A stretch of 64,000 nt of DNA from Nocardia abscessus (GCF_015477775.1 NZ_JADLQO010000011.1:186001-250000); one strand, 5' to 3'. Numbered from the stretch's first letter, positions 33,324 through 42,840 are shown. Program-made: numbers and translations. The notes: generated by a model not told the origin, from the letters alone.

Positions 33324-35729
33324 CTAGTCGAGGTCGGGACGCTTCCGGCGTCCCTGGCGGGTTCCGCTCTCGATGGCACTCATCAGATTGCGCGCTTCGT
33401 CGGCGGTCCGCTGCCGGACCGGGGCGGCGGCGGGCGCCGCCTGCTCCTCGGGGGATTGGCGGCGGCGACGTGGCAACGGCGGCCGGGTATCCGTGGCGGG
33501 CTCGGAATACGGTGTGGTGTCCGAGCCGAATCCACGGTGTTCGAGGCGCGCGCTCGGTGCCGGGGTTTGCTCGGAAGGCGGGGTGAACCATGCCGATCGT
33601 CGCACTACCGGAGATTGCCGAGGTCCTGCGTTGTCCGACATCGGTGTCTCCGGCGGTTCGGCAGGGCCGCCGTCGCTCTGTTCGTATGGCCGCGTCTCCG
33701 TCTGCAGAAGGGCGCTCGGAAGCAGCACCACGGCCCGGACGCCGCCGTAGACCGATTCACCCAATCGCACCGAAACGCCGTGGCGGTGGGCCAGCTTCGC
33801 GACCACGAACAAGCCCAGCCGGGTCTCGCTGGACAAGGTCACCACACTGAAATCGGGTGGGTTGGACAGCAGTTCGTTACGCGCGGTGAACTCGGCGTCC
33901 GACATGCCGAGACCCTGATCGATGATCTCGACCGCCACACCCCGCCCGACCACGACGCCGGTCACCTCGACGCGCGCCTGCGGGGGTGAGAAGGCTGTCG
34001 CATTGTCGGTCAGCTCGGCCATCAAATGGATCAGGTCGGCCACGGCGTTGCTGGATACCTGGATATCCGGCAGCCGGCCGATCTGGATGCGGGTGTAGTC
34101 GAGGCTTTCCGCGACCGCGGCCCGGACCAAGTCCAGCAGCGGCACCGGCTTTCGCCAGCGCCGACCCGGTTGTTCGCCACCGAGGATGATGAGGTTCTCG
34201 GCATTGCGCCGGGCCCGCGTCGCCAAGTGATCCAGCTGGAACAGCAGTTCGAGCTGGTCGGCGTTCTCCTCTTTGCGCTCGGCCTGGTCGAGCAGTGCGA
34301 GCTGGCGGTGCACCACGACCTGACTGCGATGGGCGATGTTGAGGAACACCGCGTTGACGCCCGCGCGTGTCTTCGCCTCCGCCGCCGCGGCCGCCACGGC
34401 CGCGACGTGCGCACGGTTGAAGGCGTCGGCCACCTGACCCAGTTCATCGGAACCGAAATCGAGGCGCGTGAGCTCCTTCTCGGAGTCCACACTCTCGCCG
34501 CGGCCGAGCCTGTGCATGAGATCGGGCAGCTGCTGGTCCGCCAGCTCCAACGTGTCGCGCCGCAATCTGCGCATCCGCGCGATGAAGCGATTGGCCAGCA
34601 CCAGCGCCGCGACGAAGGCGAGGGTCGCGACCAGCAACACCGCCGCGCCGCCGAGCAGGGATTGCCGCGCGGTCCGGTCGCCTTGCTCGCGGGCGATGTC
34701 GTGCGCGTCGCGGCTCTGGAAATCCCACAGCTTCAACAGCGCCGAGCCCACCTGGCCGGACGCATCCTGCCAGGCCGCGACGCTCATGGGCAATGCCGCG
34801 GTCGTGGATGACGAGCGGGTGCCCTGGGTTCTTCCGGCACCGTCCGTGGAACGAGTCGAATCATCGAAGTCGGTGCCCGCCTCCACCGGTCCTCGGACCA
34901 TCACCGCATCCTGCATCGCGATCACCTTCTGGTAGGCCGCTCCGGCAGTGATCTCCTCGAGCTGGGCGAGCCGGGTGCCCTTCAGCACGCGGCTGGAATA
35001 GGCGACCTGGCTGCGGAATTCGCCGACCAGCCGGTTGAACTCGGTCAGTTGCGCGGGAGTGTGTTCGCCGCGGGTCAATGCCACCGCGCCCAATGTGTCC
35101 GCCATCGACAATGCCTCGGCTGCTCGCAGGGGCTCGACGCCATGGCCGAGTTCGATGGCGATGTCGGCTTGCGGCGCCACCCGGGCGGCCAGCATGGACG
35201 CGGCGACGATCGTGCCGATGACCTGGCTGAATACTTGGAATACATCATTCGGTGGCGCCTGCTGGGCGTCGACCCCGGCGCGCAGCGTGGGAACCATGGC
35301 GAACAGCTTGTTGTAGCCCTCGATATCCGAGGCGGAGCCGCCGGGATTGAGTTTGCGGGCGGCATCGCCTTTGTCGATCACCGCCGCCAGCGCGGCGTCC
35401 GAGCGCTGCCGCGCGGCGGCGAGCCCGGCCAAGACTTCGGCGTCACCTGCCAGATACAACAGCGACAACCGGCGTTCCTCCTGGAACGCCTGCACCATGA
35501 GAATGGCAGGCGCTGTCGTGCTGCTGGCCAGCTCCGCCCATTCCTCCGCCTCACGAGCGGATTTCACCAGATAGCCCGCCGCTCCGACGCCGATGGTGAG
35601 CAGCGTGACGCTGGAGATGAGCACGATCGCCAGCAGTCGCACCCGCACACTCACTCGACCACGGACATCGCGCTGACTCGACCGCACCAGTCCCACAGCG
35701 GACGTGCGTAGTTCAGACCACTTGCTCAC
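33324..35729 (-). CDS. cvnA: sensor histidine-kinase-like protein (conservon CvnA)
   Basis: 801 residues. A first membrane helix near 30-52 (LLAIVLISSVTLLTIGVGAA) and a second near 355-380 (LLGGAAVLLVATLAFVAALV) bracket an extracytoplasmic nitrate/nitrite-sensing (NIT) type helical domain. A HAMP-like linker, a helical segment and an ATPase domain follow, with N-box HLMAELTDNATAFSPP and G1 box DQGLGMSD. No clear phospho-acceptor His box, as usual for CvnA. A long Pro/Ser-rich tail of about 130 residues ends the protein. It heads the conservon and likely senses an external signal; the output partner is unclear without CvnD. Confidence 0.87.
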   Translation of the reverse strand: MSKWSELRTSAVGLVRSSQRDVRGRVSVRVRLLAIVLISSVTLLTIGVGAAGYLVKSAREAEEWAELASSTTAPAILMVQAFQEERRLSLLYLAGDAEVLAGLAAARQRSDAALAAVIDKGDAARKLNPGGSASDIEGYNKLFAMVPTLRAGVDAQQAPPNDVFQVFSQVIGTIVAASMLAARVAPQADIAIELGHGVEPLRAAEALSMADTLGAVALTRGEHTPAQLTEFNRLVGEFRSQVAYSSRVLKGTRLAQLEEITAGAAYQKVIAMQDAVMVRGPVEAGTDFDDSTRSTDGAGRTQGTRSSSTTAALPMSVAAWQDASGQVGSALLKLWDFQSRDAHDIAREQGDRTARQSLLGGAAVLLVATLAFVAALVLANRFIARMRRLRRDTLELADQQLPDLMHRLGRGESVDSEKELTRLDFGSDELGQVADAFNRAHVAAVAAAAAEAKTRAGVNAVFLNIAHRSQVVVHRQLALLDQAERKEENADQLELLFQLDHLATRARRNAENLIILGGEQPGRRWRKPVPLLDLVRAAVAESLDYTRIQIGRLPDIQVSSNAVADLIHLMAELTDNATAFSPPQARVEVTGVVVGRGVAVEIIDQGLGMSDAEFTARNELLSNPPDFSVVTLSSETRLGLFVVAKLAHRHGVSVRLGESVYGGVRAVVLLPSALLQTETRPYEQSDGGPAEPPETPMSDNAGPRQSPVVRRSAWFTPPSEQTPAPSARLEHRGFGSDTTPYSEPATDTRPPLPRRRRQSPEEQAAPAAAPVRQRTADEARNLMSAIESGTRQGRRKRPDLD

Positions 35730-36373
35730 GGCTGGAAACGCCTACCTCCAACACGGCGCCGCCCCGGCCGGCCGACACCTCACCTGTACCCGTCCGAAGA
35801 ATAACGAAAGCGTAGCGATCACATCGCGAATCACACGGATTTGTGATACTCCACAAGTGAACCGCAATTATTCCTGAATTGTATTGCACCTCCCGTAGGA
35901 CCGCTGGGGTGGCGCAGGAGGGGCGGCCCTTTCTTTCCGGGATGCGCGTCCGCTCAGCGGTGCGGTCCGCGGCGAGAGGCGGCGGCGATGACGGCGGATC
36001 AGTGCAGGTGACTCGCATGTGGCACCGTGCGCGAGTGGGCGACAGCGTCGATACCCGCCGAGTTCTCCGGTGCCGGGATTCGAGCTCTGCGGGTGAAATC
36101 CGCAACTGCCCGGACCGGTGGAGACCGACCACGAACTTACCGGCCATTCTTCTCGAATTACATCAGCCCGCCAACCGTGTAGCTCGACCTGTCGAGTGCA
36201 CGTGGATGGGACAGTACCCGAAGTGGCCGGATGCGCGAATATGCTTCCCAGTCAGGGGGACTCGGCTCCCGGTGGTCGCTGCGGCGGCCGGTGCGGACGA
36301 ACTCGCGGCGCGCTGCCCGGCTCCGGTTTTCCGGAGTCGCGGAACGGGACGTCGTGGCGCGGGCCGCAATCGA
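35730..36373. other. intergenic region upstream of the conservon
   Basis: This 644-base stretch contains no homologous frame on either strand. Bases 35820-35890 are AT-richer than the surroundings and probably hold the conservon promoter. The rest is GC-rich and featureless. Confidence 0.5.
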
Positions 36374-38275
36374 TCAGGCGGCCCTCGACTCGAGCGCCGC
36401 GATGACACACTGCAGGGTCTGCGCCGGATCGAGGCCGGGGCCGTGCCGGCTTCGACAGTCCTTCGTTCGGCGTTCATCCCGCACTTCGTTGCGTTCGACG
36501 ACTGTTTCGGGCGCACATTCCAGATGCAGGCCGCCGGGTACGGTGCCGGTGGCCCGGCAGGTCTGGAAGAACGCTCGGATGCCGTCGATGACAACCTCGC
36601 CGAGCAGAGGTAAGTGGCCGTGCCGGGTACGCGGGGCGTGCGGCAGCGGATCGAACACCCAGCAGACCGGAGTTCCGCACGCGGTAGCCGCATCGAACAG
36701 GGCCGGGAGCCTGTCGCGGGTGCAGGCGGCGCTGAGCCCCGGAACGAGGGTGAGTCTGCCGGGCACCTTCTGCGGATTCAACGTGCGGCACAGGAACTCG
36801 ACCTCGTGCGGGGTGGTGGTGGGACCGAGCGCTACGGCAACAGGGTTGCCGACCCCGGCGGCGAACCGTACCTGGGCGCGCGCGGCCTGGCGGGTCTCGG
36901 CGCCGATCCAGAGCAGGTGTGCCGAACGATCCCACCCGCGCCGGTGGGCGCTGTGGGGGGGAAGGATATCCGCGTCGGGCGGGACCGGTTCCCGTGAGAC
37001 GTGCAGCGGCCCCAGAGAACTGTGCAGTTCGTGAGCGCCCGGCGGTGCGATCGCGGCGAGGGGCAACAGTCCACCGACCTCGCGGAGCAGATCGCGGCGC
37101 ACCGGGTCGTGGCAGCGATCCGCGGCACGGCGCAAGATGTTCACACATAGCGTGAGTGGCAGGCGATCGCCGCGCAGGCCGTCACGAGCCGCGCGAACGG
37201 ACCTCTTCGGCACCGGGTCCGGCGTGCGGCCGGGCAGATCGCTTCCGTCATCGGTCCCAGCGCCGACGAAAGACGCCGCCGCGGGGCCGAGTACGTCCGG
37301 GATCCAGCGCGGTCCGGGATACCGCACGGCCGCTCGTTCGATGGCGACGACCGGTTCACCCGACCCGTGCGCCATGACCGCCGCCGCGGCGTAGATCAGC
37401 GCCCGGCGGGCATCGACGGCACGGGAACCACCTCGGGTGGATCGGTCGCCGCTGCCACCGAGGTGCAGCACGAAGCCCCGCCCGCTTACTGCCCTGGCCA
37501 AACCGGCGGTGAGCGTCTCGCACTCCTCCGGGTGCACCAGCGCGGGCAGTGGGCGCGAGCGCCGCACGCGGCCCCACAGTGTCGCGGGCGGGGTATCCGT
37601 CCGCCCGTTGCCCGTGGGCTCCTGCGTGGCCGGGAGTGCTGTTCGGAGGGTGAAGGATCCGGGCTCCGCGCGTTCCGGTTCGTCGGCCCAAGGCGGATCA
37701 TCATCGGTCGCGGGGGCATAGGCGGGTGGAACGACGCTGGGATTGAACGACTCCCGGATGTAGCAGAGAGGCCGATCGCCGAGCAGCATGACGTAGGACC
37801 GTGCCGCGCACATCCTGCCATCCGGCCATCTCGTCACGCCGGTCCGTAGCAGCTGCCTGCGCTGGGACATCCCGCGCGAAATCAGGCCGGACCCGATGGC
37901 CACCCGCACATCGTCCACCCCGGACGCGGCCGCAGGCCCGCGCACGGCGACGACGTAGTTGACGGATGCGGTGACCAGATCGGCGTTGACCAGACACGAG
38001 CGACGGACGATGAGGCGATCGGCGCCGGATACACGCAAGGCCTCGGTGACGGTGCTCGGCAACCGACCGGCTGCGATATCGTCCTGGCGCAGTACCCGAA
38101 TCTGCAGCTCGGTGCCCAGAATCGCCGCGAGCACGGGGGTGGTGAAACCGTCACTGCCCAGCAGCATTCTGGTCAGCGGGTGGCGGAATCGTTCGACCCC
38201 GCCCTGTTTACGGAGACCCGAACCACCGGGCGGGCAATCACCCGGTGGTTCGGGGCCGGTGTGCGTGATCGTCAC
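36374..38275 (-). CDS. fusion: chorismate-lyase domain plus degenerate class II DAHP-synthase domain
   Basis: 633 residues. Residues about 25-190 match the PF01947 chorismate pyruvate-lyase family (Rv2949c type): TRMLLGSDGFTTPVL, IRVLRQDD, VAIGSGLISRG, ICYIRESF-like strand (PLCYIRESF). That family makes 4-hydroxybenzoate from chorismate. After a linker, about 245-600 is a class II DAHP-synthase-like domain: AVMAHGSGEPVVAIERAAVR, HLLWIGAETRQ, GNPVAVALGPTTTP, GRLTLVPGLS. Key residues of the enzyme are gone: the Cys of GGDCAE, Lys of GVKLGP, Arg of SRMG and His of DPMHGN. The C-terminal half is thus probably structural or regulatory. It follows the halogenase with 49 bases. Confidence 0.7.
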   Translation of the reverse strand: MTITHTGPEPPGDCPPGGSGLRKQGGVERFRHPLTRMLLGSDGFTTPVLAAILGTELQIRVLRQDDIAAGRLPSTVTEALRVSGADRLIVRRSCLVNADLVTASVNYVVAVRGPAAASGVDDVRVAIGSGLISRGMSQRRQLLRTGVTRWPDGRMCAARSYVMLLGDRPLCYIRESFNPSVVPPAYAPATDDDPPWADEPERAEPGSFTLRTALPATQEPTGNGRTDTPPATLWGRVRRSRPLPALVHPEECETLTAGLARAVSGRGFVLHLGGSGDRSTRGGSRAVDARRALIYAAAAVMAHGSGEPVVAIERAAVRYPGPRWIPDVLGPAAASFVGAGTDDGSDLPGRTPDPVPKRSVRAARDGLRGDRLPLTLCVNILRRAADRCHDPVRRDLLREVGGLLPLAAIAPPGAHELHSSLGPLHVSREPVPPDADILPPHSAHRRGWDRSAHLLWIGAETRQAARAQVRFAAGVGNPVAVALGPTTTPHEVEFLCRTLNPQKVPGRLTLVPGLSAACTRDRLPALFDAATACGTPVCWVFDPLPHAPRTRHGHLPLLGEVVIDGIRAFFQTCRATGTVPGGLHLECAPETVVERNEVRDERRTKDCRSRHGPGLDPAQTLQCVIAALESRAA

Positions 38276-38324
38276 GGCCGGCTCCGTGAGGTGGTTGTCA
38301 CGAGAAGTCCGAACCGAACCGGCG

Positions 38325-39800
38325 CTAGTGGGTGGTGGCGCCGGCCGCCGTCGGTGGGAGAACGGGGCGAGCCACGGCGGAGACTTCCGCGTCCGTTCTC
38401 GGTCGATCGGTCAGGCCGAGGACCGGATCGGTCGTGATGCGCAGTTCGCCGGTCGTCGTGTCGGCCAGCGGATCACGCCAGTGATCCCACACGACGGACA
38501 TATCCAGGTGACCCATGTATTCGAGATTCGCCGACTCGTCGTGGAGTCGTTCGGCCGCGGAGATGATGGTTTCGGTGGTGGCGCGCTGCTGCGCTCCCGA
38601 GGACTCGTCCATGTCGGTGAGTCCCGCCATGATCTCGGTGAACTGAGCTTGCTTCGTGTCACCACTGTGCCCGGTGGTCAGCGTGCCCGCATGCGCGAAG
38701 TACTCCTCCGACCCTACATACTGTTCGTACATCCGGGAGACCAGGACCAGGAACCTTGTGTAGGCCCGCCGGTAGGCGTGCTCGTAGAAGCCGAGGGCGT
38801 CGGCCTCGCTCAGCTCGCCGCGCAAGATGGTCGCGATCGCCGCCGACGCGACCAGACCCGAGTAGGTCGCCAGGTGCACGCCGCTGGACAACAGCGGATC
38901 GAGGAAGCACGCCGCGTCGCCGACCACCACCCAGCCGGGACCGCAGAACCGGTCAGAGCTGTAGGAATAGTCCTGCTCCGCCTTGACCTCGGCGACCTGT
39001 CGCGCGCCCTCGAGCAGCTTGCTCATGGCCGCGCTGTCGCGGATGGTGTCCAGGTAGTACGCCTCGCGTCCTTGTTCACGAAGTTTCGGGGCGGCTTTGC
39101 GCGCGGAGACGACGTAGCCGACGCTGTGGCGGCCGTTCGACAACGGAATGTTCCAGAACCAGCCGCCCTCGGGAGTGGACACGACGTTGATCGCGCCTTC
39201 CGGACTGTCCGGATGTAGGTGTGCGCCTTCCCAATACGACCAGACCGCCACGTTGCGGAAGGCCGGGTGCTGCTGGCGGTCGACGAGTTGCTTTTTGGCC
39301 AGCACACCGGCCCGTCCAGAGGCGTCGACGAGGAAGTCGATCTCGACGGTGTGGACCTGGTCGTCACCCTCGAGGGTCCATTCGACGGCCGTGGGGCGAT
39401 CGCCCTCGAACAGTACATTGGTGACCGTGGCGTGCTCGATCACCTTCGCCCCCTGCTCGGCGGCGTTGCGCAGCAGTATCTCGTCGAAGACGTCGCGCTG
39501 GACCTGCCACGACCATGCCTCCGCGTCGACGAGCTTGGACCAGTCCAGCAGCCAGTCGTCGTTCTGCCACTGGAAATGGCCGCCGCGTTTGACCTGGAAG
39601 CCATGGGCGGCGACGGCGTCGTAGGCGCCGGAGAGGCGCAGTGTCGACAGCACCGATGCCAACAAGCTCTCGCCGATGTGATAGCGCGGGAACTTATCTC
39701 GTTCCAGGAGGGTCACCCGGACCCCCGACTTGGCGAGCAGGGCTGCGGTGGTCGACCCGGCTGGGCCGCCGCCGATGACCAGTACGTGCGGATTGTCCAT
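38325..39800 (-). CDS. flavin-dependent halogenase-like monooxygenase
   Basis: 491 residues from ATG 39800, set by a CAGGGAG site seven bases upstream; the frame is open to 39896. GGGPAG at 10-15 binds FAD. Lys71 in QVKRGGHFQW matches the catalytic lysine region of CmlS/PltA-type halogenases; WFWNIP (214-219) is the WxWxIP motif that separates halogenases from other group-A monooxygenases; GDAACFLDPLLSSGVHLA is the second FAD loop of phenol or pyrrole halogenases. Such enzymes chlorinate or brominate activated aromatic rings with FADH2 and oxygen. A phenolic substrate is suggested by the chorismate-lyase fusion downstream. A geranylgeranyl-reductase-like role is the alternative. Confidence 0.75.
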   Translation of the reverse strand: MDNPHVLVIGGGPAGSTTAALLAKSGVRVTLLERDKFPRYHIGESLLASVLSTLRLSGAYDAVAAHGFQVKRGGHFQWQNDDWLLDWSKLVDAEAWSWQVQRDVFDEILLRNAAEQGAKVIEHATVTNVLFEGDRPTAVEWTLEGDDQVHTVEIDFLVDASGRAGVLAKKQLVDRQQHPAFRNVAVWSYWEGAHLHPDSPEGAINVVSTPEGGWFWNIPLSNGRHSVGYVVSARKAAPKLREQGREAYYLDTIRDSAAMSKLLEGARQVAEVKAEQDYSYSSDRFCGPGWVVVGDAACFLDPLLSSGVHLATYSGLVASAAIATILRGELSEADALGFYEHAYRRAYTRFLVLVSRMYEQYVGSEEYFAHAGTLTTGHSGDTKQAQFTEIMAGLTDMDESSGAQQRATTETIISAAERLHDESANLEYMGHLDMSVVWDHWRDPLADTTTGELRITTDPVLGLTDRPRTDAEVSAVARPVLPPTAAGATTH

Positions 39801-40591
39801 AGCAAACTCCCTGGAACTGCCGACAACGGATCGTGCGCCGGTTTTCAGTGACGGAAGAACCCCGGGCGAGCCATGGTGGTGGGCTAGCCCGGACAAAGCA
39901 TTGCCGCTGATTAGCTATGCTAACGGTGCACGATTTGATTGTAGCAATCGATAGCGAATCCTCAATATTGAGAACAGATTTGGCAACTCTTGGTCTATCG
40001 ATCAGAGGATTGCTATGGGGTCGCTAAGATCCCCGCGGGAGACCTTCCGTCGAAGTCGCGTCACTCGGGGCGGCCTGCGACTCCGAAAGAGACGGACAGC
40101 GTCGACGAGACAGAAACCGTTGCGGGGGAGGGTGATTCAGCAACGCGATGGAAACGCGCCTGGGGTACGTGGAACTTCGAGGTAGGCGGCGATGGCGTAT
40201 GTCGTCTGCACATCACCCCGCTTTCCGTACTGATTCAGGATACGGTGGGCGCTCGGATCGCACCGGCCGTTCATCCGGAGTTACTCGGCCGGTGACCTCA
40301 TCGCCGCTCCGGCCAACTCCGGGCGATGCACCGCCCGGACGGATAACGTTGTGGCGCGGTCGATTTGCCGGGGAAATGGCCTGCTCGCGCAGTGCGCGCC
40401 GTGGTGTCGGTGGGCGTGACACTCGCGATGAATCCCTCGGCGACGGCGTCGGAGGACGCGACGCGTCCGGGCGCTTCACTCCCGGCGGAAAGGGCTCGAA
40501 GCAACCCGCGTGCGCGAGGACAATGGGCCCGCCCGGCATCGGGCGGATGCGATCGGGTCCGCCGCTTACACCCGGACGGGCACACGGATCT
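39801..40591. other. upstream region of the halogenase unit; no confident gene
   Basis: 791 bases. The first 250 are AT-rich and probably promoter DNA. A plus-strand frame 39990-40295 could give a 101-residue peptide (from a TTG) with a Trp-rich middle (WKRAWGTWNFEVGG), but lacks a ribosome site and homology. Other open frames are GC artefacts. Confidence 0.45.
39912..40035. promoter_or_regulatory. cluster of palindromes at the halogenase promoter
   Basis: Three perfect inverted repeats lie within 62 bases: TTAGCTATGCTAA (39912-39924), GATTGTAGCAATC (39938-39950), CTCAATATTGAG (39962-39973). Variants of the half-site TTGCTA/TCGCTA recur to about 40035. This density suggests binding sites for a regulator that controls the halogenase unit. 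No regulator gene is adjacent. Confidence 0.45.
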
Positions 40592-41533
40592 TCAGCGGCG
40601 CAGAGCTGTCTCGTGCCGTAGGCGCGACAGCTTTTCGGGATTGCGCACGGCGTAGATCCCGGTGATGAGGCCGTCGTCGACCCGCACCGCCAAGACGGTG
40701 TCGAGCTCCTCGTCGAGGCGGAGAATGAGCGCCGGGCAGCCGTTGACTTGCGCGGGGCGCAGGGACACCGCGGCGGCGACCCTGCGCAGCCCGATGGTGA
40801 GCGCCCGGCCCACCCGGCCTGCGCCCACGATGGGCCGCGGCACGGCCTGCACGATGCCGCCGCCGTCACCGAGCAGGACGACATCCGGTGCGAGGATGTC
40901 GAGCAGGCGTTGCAGGTCGCCCGTTTCGACCGCCCGCTGGAACGCCTCGAGCGCATCGCGGGTCTCGGCCGGGGAAACGATCCCACGCGGTCGGCGCGCG
41001 GCCACGTGCGCCCGCGCCCGGTGCGCGATCTGGCGGACCGTGGCCGGGCTCTTGTCGACAGCGTCCGCGATCTCGTCGTACCCGACGTCGAACACCTCGC
41101 GCAGTACGAACACCGCCCGCTCGGTCGGCGTGAGCGTCTCCAGCACCAGCAGCATCGCCATCGATACGCTGTCGGCCAGTTCGACGTCCTCGGCCACGTC
41201 GGGTGCGGTGAGCAGCGGTTCGGGTAGCCAGGGCCCGACGTAGGACTCTTTTCGGCGGCCGAGCGTGCGCAGCCGGACGAGTGATTGGCGGGTGGTGATC
41301 CGGACCAGGTACGCGCGCTGATCCCGCACGGTGCCGAGGTCGACGCCCGACCAGCGCAGCCAGGTCTCCTGCAGGACGTCTTCGGCGTCGGCGGCGGAAC
41401 CGAGCATCTCGTAGGCGACGGTGAACAGCAGGTTGCGGTGAGCGAGGAACGCCTCGGTGGCGGGGTTCGCTTGGTGGTCCCGGCTCGTACCCCGGTCGTG
41501 AGCTCCGGGCGCGTTCTGTGACGTGCCGGTCAT
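40592..41533 (-). CDS. ECF sigma factor, SigJ type with SnoaL-like C-terminal domain
   Basis: 313 residues. Sigma2 at about 30-95 (LLFTVAYEMLGSAADAEDVL, ETWLRW), sigma4 at about 130-180 (LTPTERAVFVLREVFDVGYD), then an NTF2/SnoaL-like domain from about 200. This domain order marks the ECF41/SigJ group, where the C-terminal domain modulates activity in place of an anti-sigma factor. Such genes often lie next to a carboxymuconolactone decarboxylase or oxidoreductase; here none is adjacent. GAGGAG precedes the ATG. Confidence 0.87.
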   Translation of the reverse strand: MTGTSQNAPGAHDRGTSRDHQANPATEAFLAHRNLLFTVAYEMLGSAADAEDVLQETWLRWSGVDLGTVRDQRAYLVRITTRQSLVRLRTLGRRKESYVGPWLPEPLLTAPDVAEDVELADSVSMAMLLVLETLTPTERAVFVLREVFDVGYDEIADAVDKSPATVRQIAHRARAHVAARRPRGIVSPAETRDALEAFQRAVETGDLQRLLDILAPDVVLLGDGGGIVQAVPRPIVGAGRVGRALTIGLRRVAAAVSLRPAQVNGCPALILRLDEELDTVLAVRVDDGLITGIYAVRNPEKLSRLRHETALRR

Positions 41534-41834
41534 AAGTGGCTCCTCTTCACGCTGACTGTGTCACCCACAAGACACCGGTCCCTGCCGTTTTGTGACACAC
41601 CAGACGGTAGCCAATGCGACCCGCGGCCGAACTATGTCCCGCCGGGGCGGCGTGGCGTCACCCGAAGTGCACGACCGCCGCCGCGCCGGAGCTCAGAAGA
41701 ACGGGCGCCACCGGATCCCGGACCAGCGCCCTCACCGATCCGGGAATGTAGCCGAGTGGACCGACAGACACCGTGCCGGAATCCGAGTGAGCCGGCGACT
41801 CGCAGGCGGACCCGGAGGCCGGAAACGCGAAGGT

Positions 41835-41856
41835 CCGTGCCCCGGACGGGGCACGG
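41835..41856. terminator. stem-loop downstream of the fadB remnant
   Basis: CCGTGCCCC-GGAC-GGGGCACGG forms a perfect 9-bp stem with a 4-base loop, 24 bases past the stop at 41880 in the minus direction. A strong rho-independent type structure without T-tract. The rest of 41534-41879 has no gene. Confidence 0.65.
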
Positions 41857-41879
41857 GCCGGTTGCCCGCTGGGTCGGGC

Positions 41880-42764
41880 TCAGGCGTAGGTTTCTCCCGC
41901 CGCTGCCTTGGCGCGCAACGATTCCGGTACCTCGAACCGGTCGCCGTAGCGAGCGCGCAACTCGTCGGCGCGTGCCACGAAGCCGGCCGGACCGCCTTCG
42001 TACTGGTTGATGTACTGGATCACGCCGCCGGTCCAGGCCGGGAAGCCGATGCCGAAAATGGATCCGATGTTGGCGTCGGGCACCGTCCGCAGCACGCCCT
42101 CGTCGAAGCAGCGGACCGTGTCGATGGCCTCGGAGAACAGCATGCGTTCCTGTATGTCACGGAACGGGATGCCGTGGTCTTCCTTGGTGTATTTCTCGAC
42201 CAGTCCCGGCCACAGACCGGCCTTGTTGCCCTGCTCGTCGTACTGGTAGAAGCCGCGGCCTTCCAGCCGCCCGGGACGGTCGTACTCCTCGACCATGGCA
42301 TCGACCAGCGGATAGGCGTTGCAATCGACCCAGCGCTTGCCGTCGGCGAGGAAGTTCTCGCGCAAAGAGCGCCGGATCTTCTGCGCCAGCTTCATATTGA
42401 TCTCATCGGTGAGCGCGAGCGCGCCGACCGGGTAGCCGGCCTGGGTGGCGGCCTGTTCGACGGTGGCCGGATGCACCCCCTCGGCGACCAGCGCGACGGC
42501 CTCGTCCATGAACTGGCCGATGACGCGGCTGGTGAAGAAGCCGCGGCTGTCGTTGATGACGATCGGAGTCTTCTTGATAACGAGGGTGTAATCAATCGCG
42601 CGAGCGATCGTTTCGTCGCTGGTGTCCTGGCCGACGATGATCTCGACCAGCGGCATCTTGTCCACGGGGGAGAAGAAGTGCAGGCCGATGAAATCCTTCG
42701 GCCGGGTGACGCCGGTGGCCAGATCGGTGATCGGCAGAGTGGAGGTGTTAGTGGTAACGCTGTA
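41880..42764 (-). pseudogene. fadB: 3' part of fadB (multifunctional beta-oxidation enzyme)
   Basis: The frame reads TTNTSTLPITDLATGVTRP, GLHFFSPVDKMPLVEIIVG, then the 3-hydroxyacyl-CoA dehydrogenase C-domain with FFTSRVIGQFMDEAVALVAE and GIGFPAWTGGVIQYI. FadB proteins have about 715 residues, with an N-terminal crotonase domain and the NAD domain; about the first 430 are absent and homology starts abruptly at 42761. The open frame to 42896 is not FadB-like. The remaining half lacks the NAD-binding motif, so it is probably non-functional. It joins directly to the thiolase remnant. Confidence 0.75.
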
Positions 42765-42840
42765 GCGCGACGGCATCGAAACCGCCCTGCTCGCCCATGA
42801 TCGCGAACGACGGCGGCAGGCTCGCCAGGCAGGTGTTGGG
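42748..42840 (-). pseudogene. fadA: internal fragment of a FadA-type thiolase
   Basis: In a second minus-strand frame, about 30 codons read CLASLPPSFAIMGEQGGFD, AVALQRYH and then a stop. I recall this wording from the middle of mycobacterial FadA2-type thiolases. Its end meets the fadB fragment within 10 bases. This fits a single deletion that removed the end of fadA and most of the start of fadB in an ancestral fadA-fadB operon. Confidence 0.5.

Noticed and set aside
39990..40295. A possible 101-residue plus-strand gene divergent from the halogenase
   Set aside because: Only a TTG start, no ribosome site, no homology, ordinary codon use; kept as a note in the gap entry.
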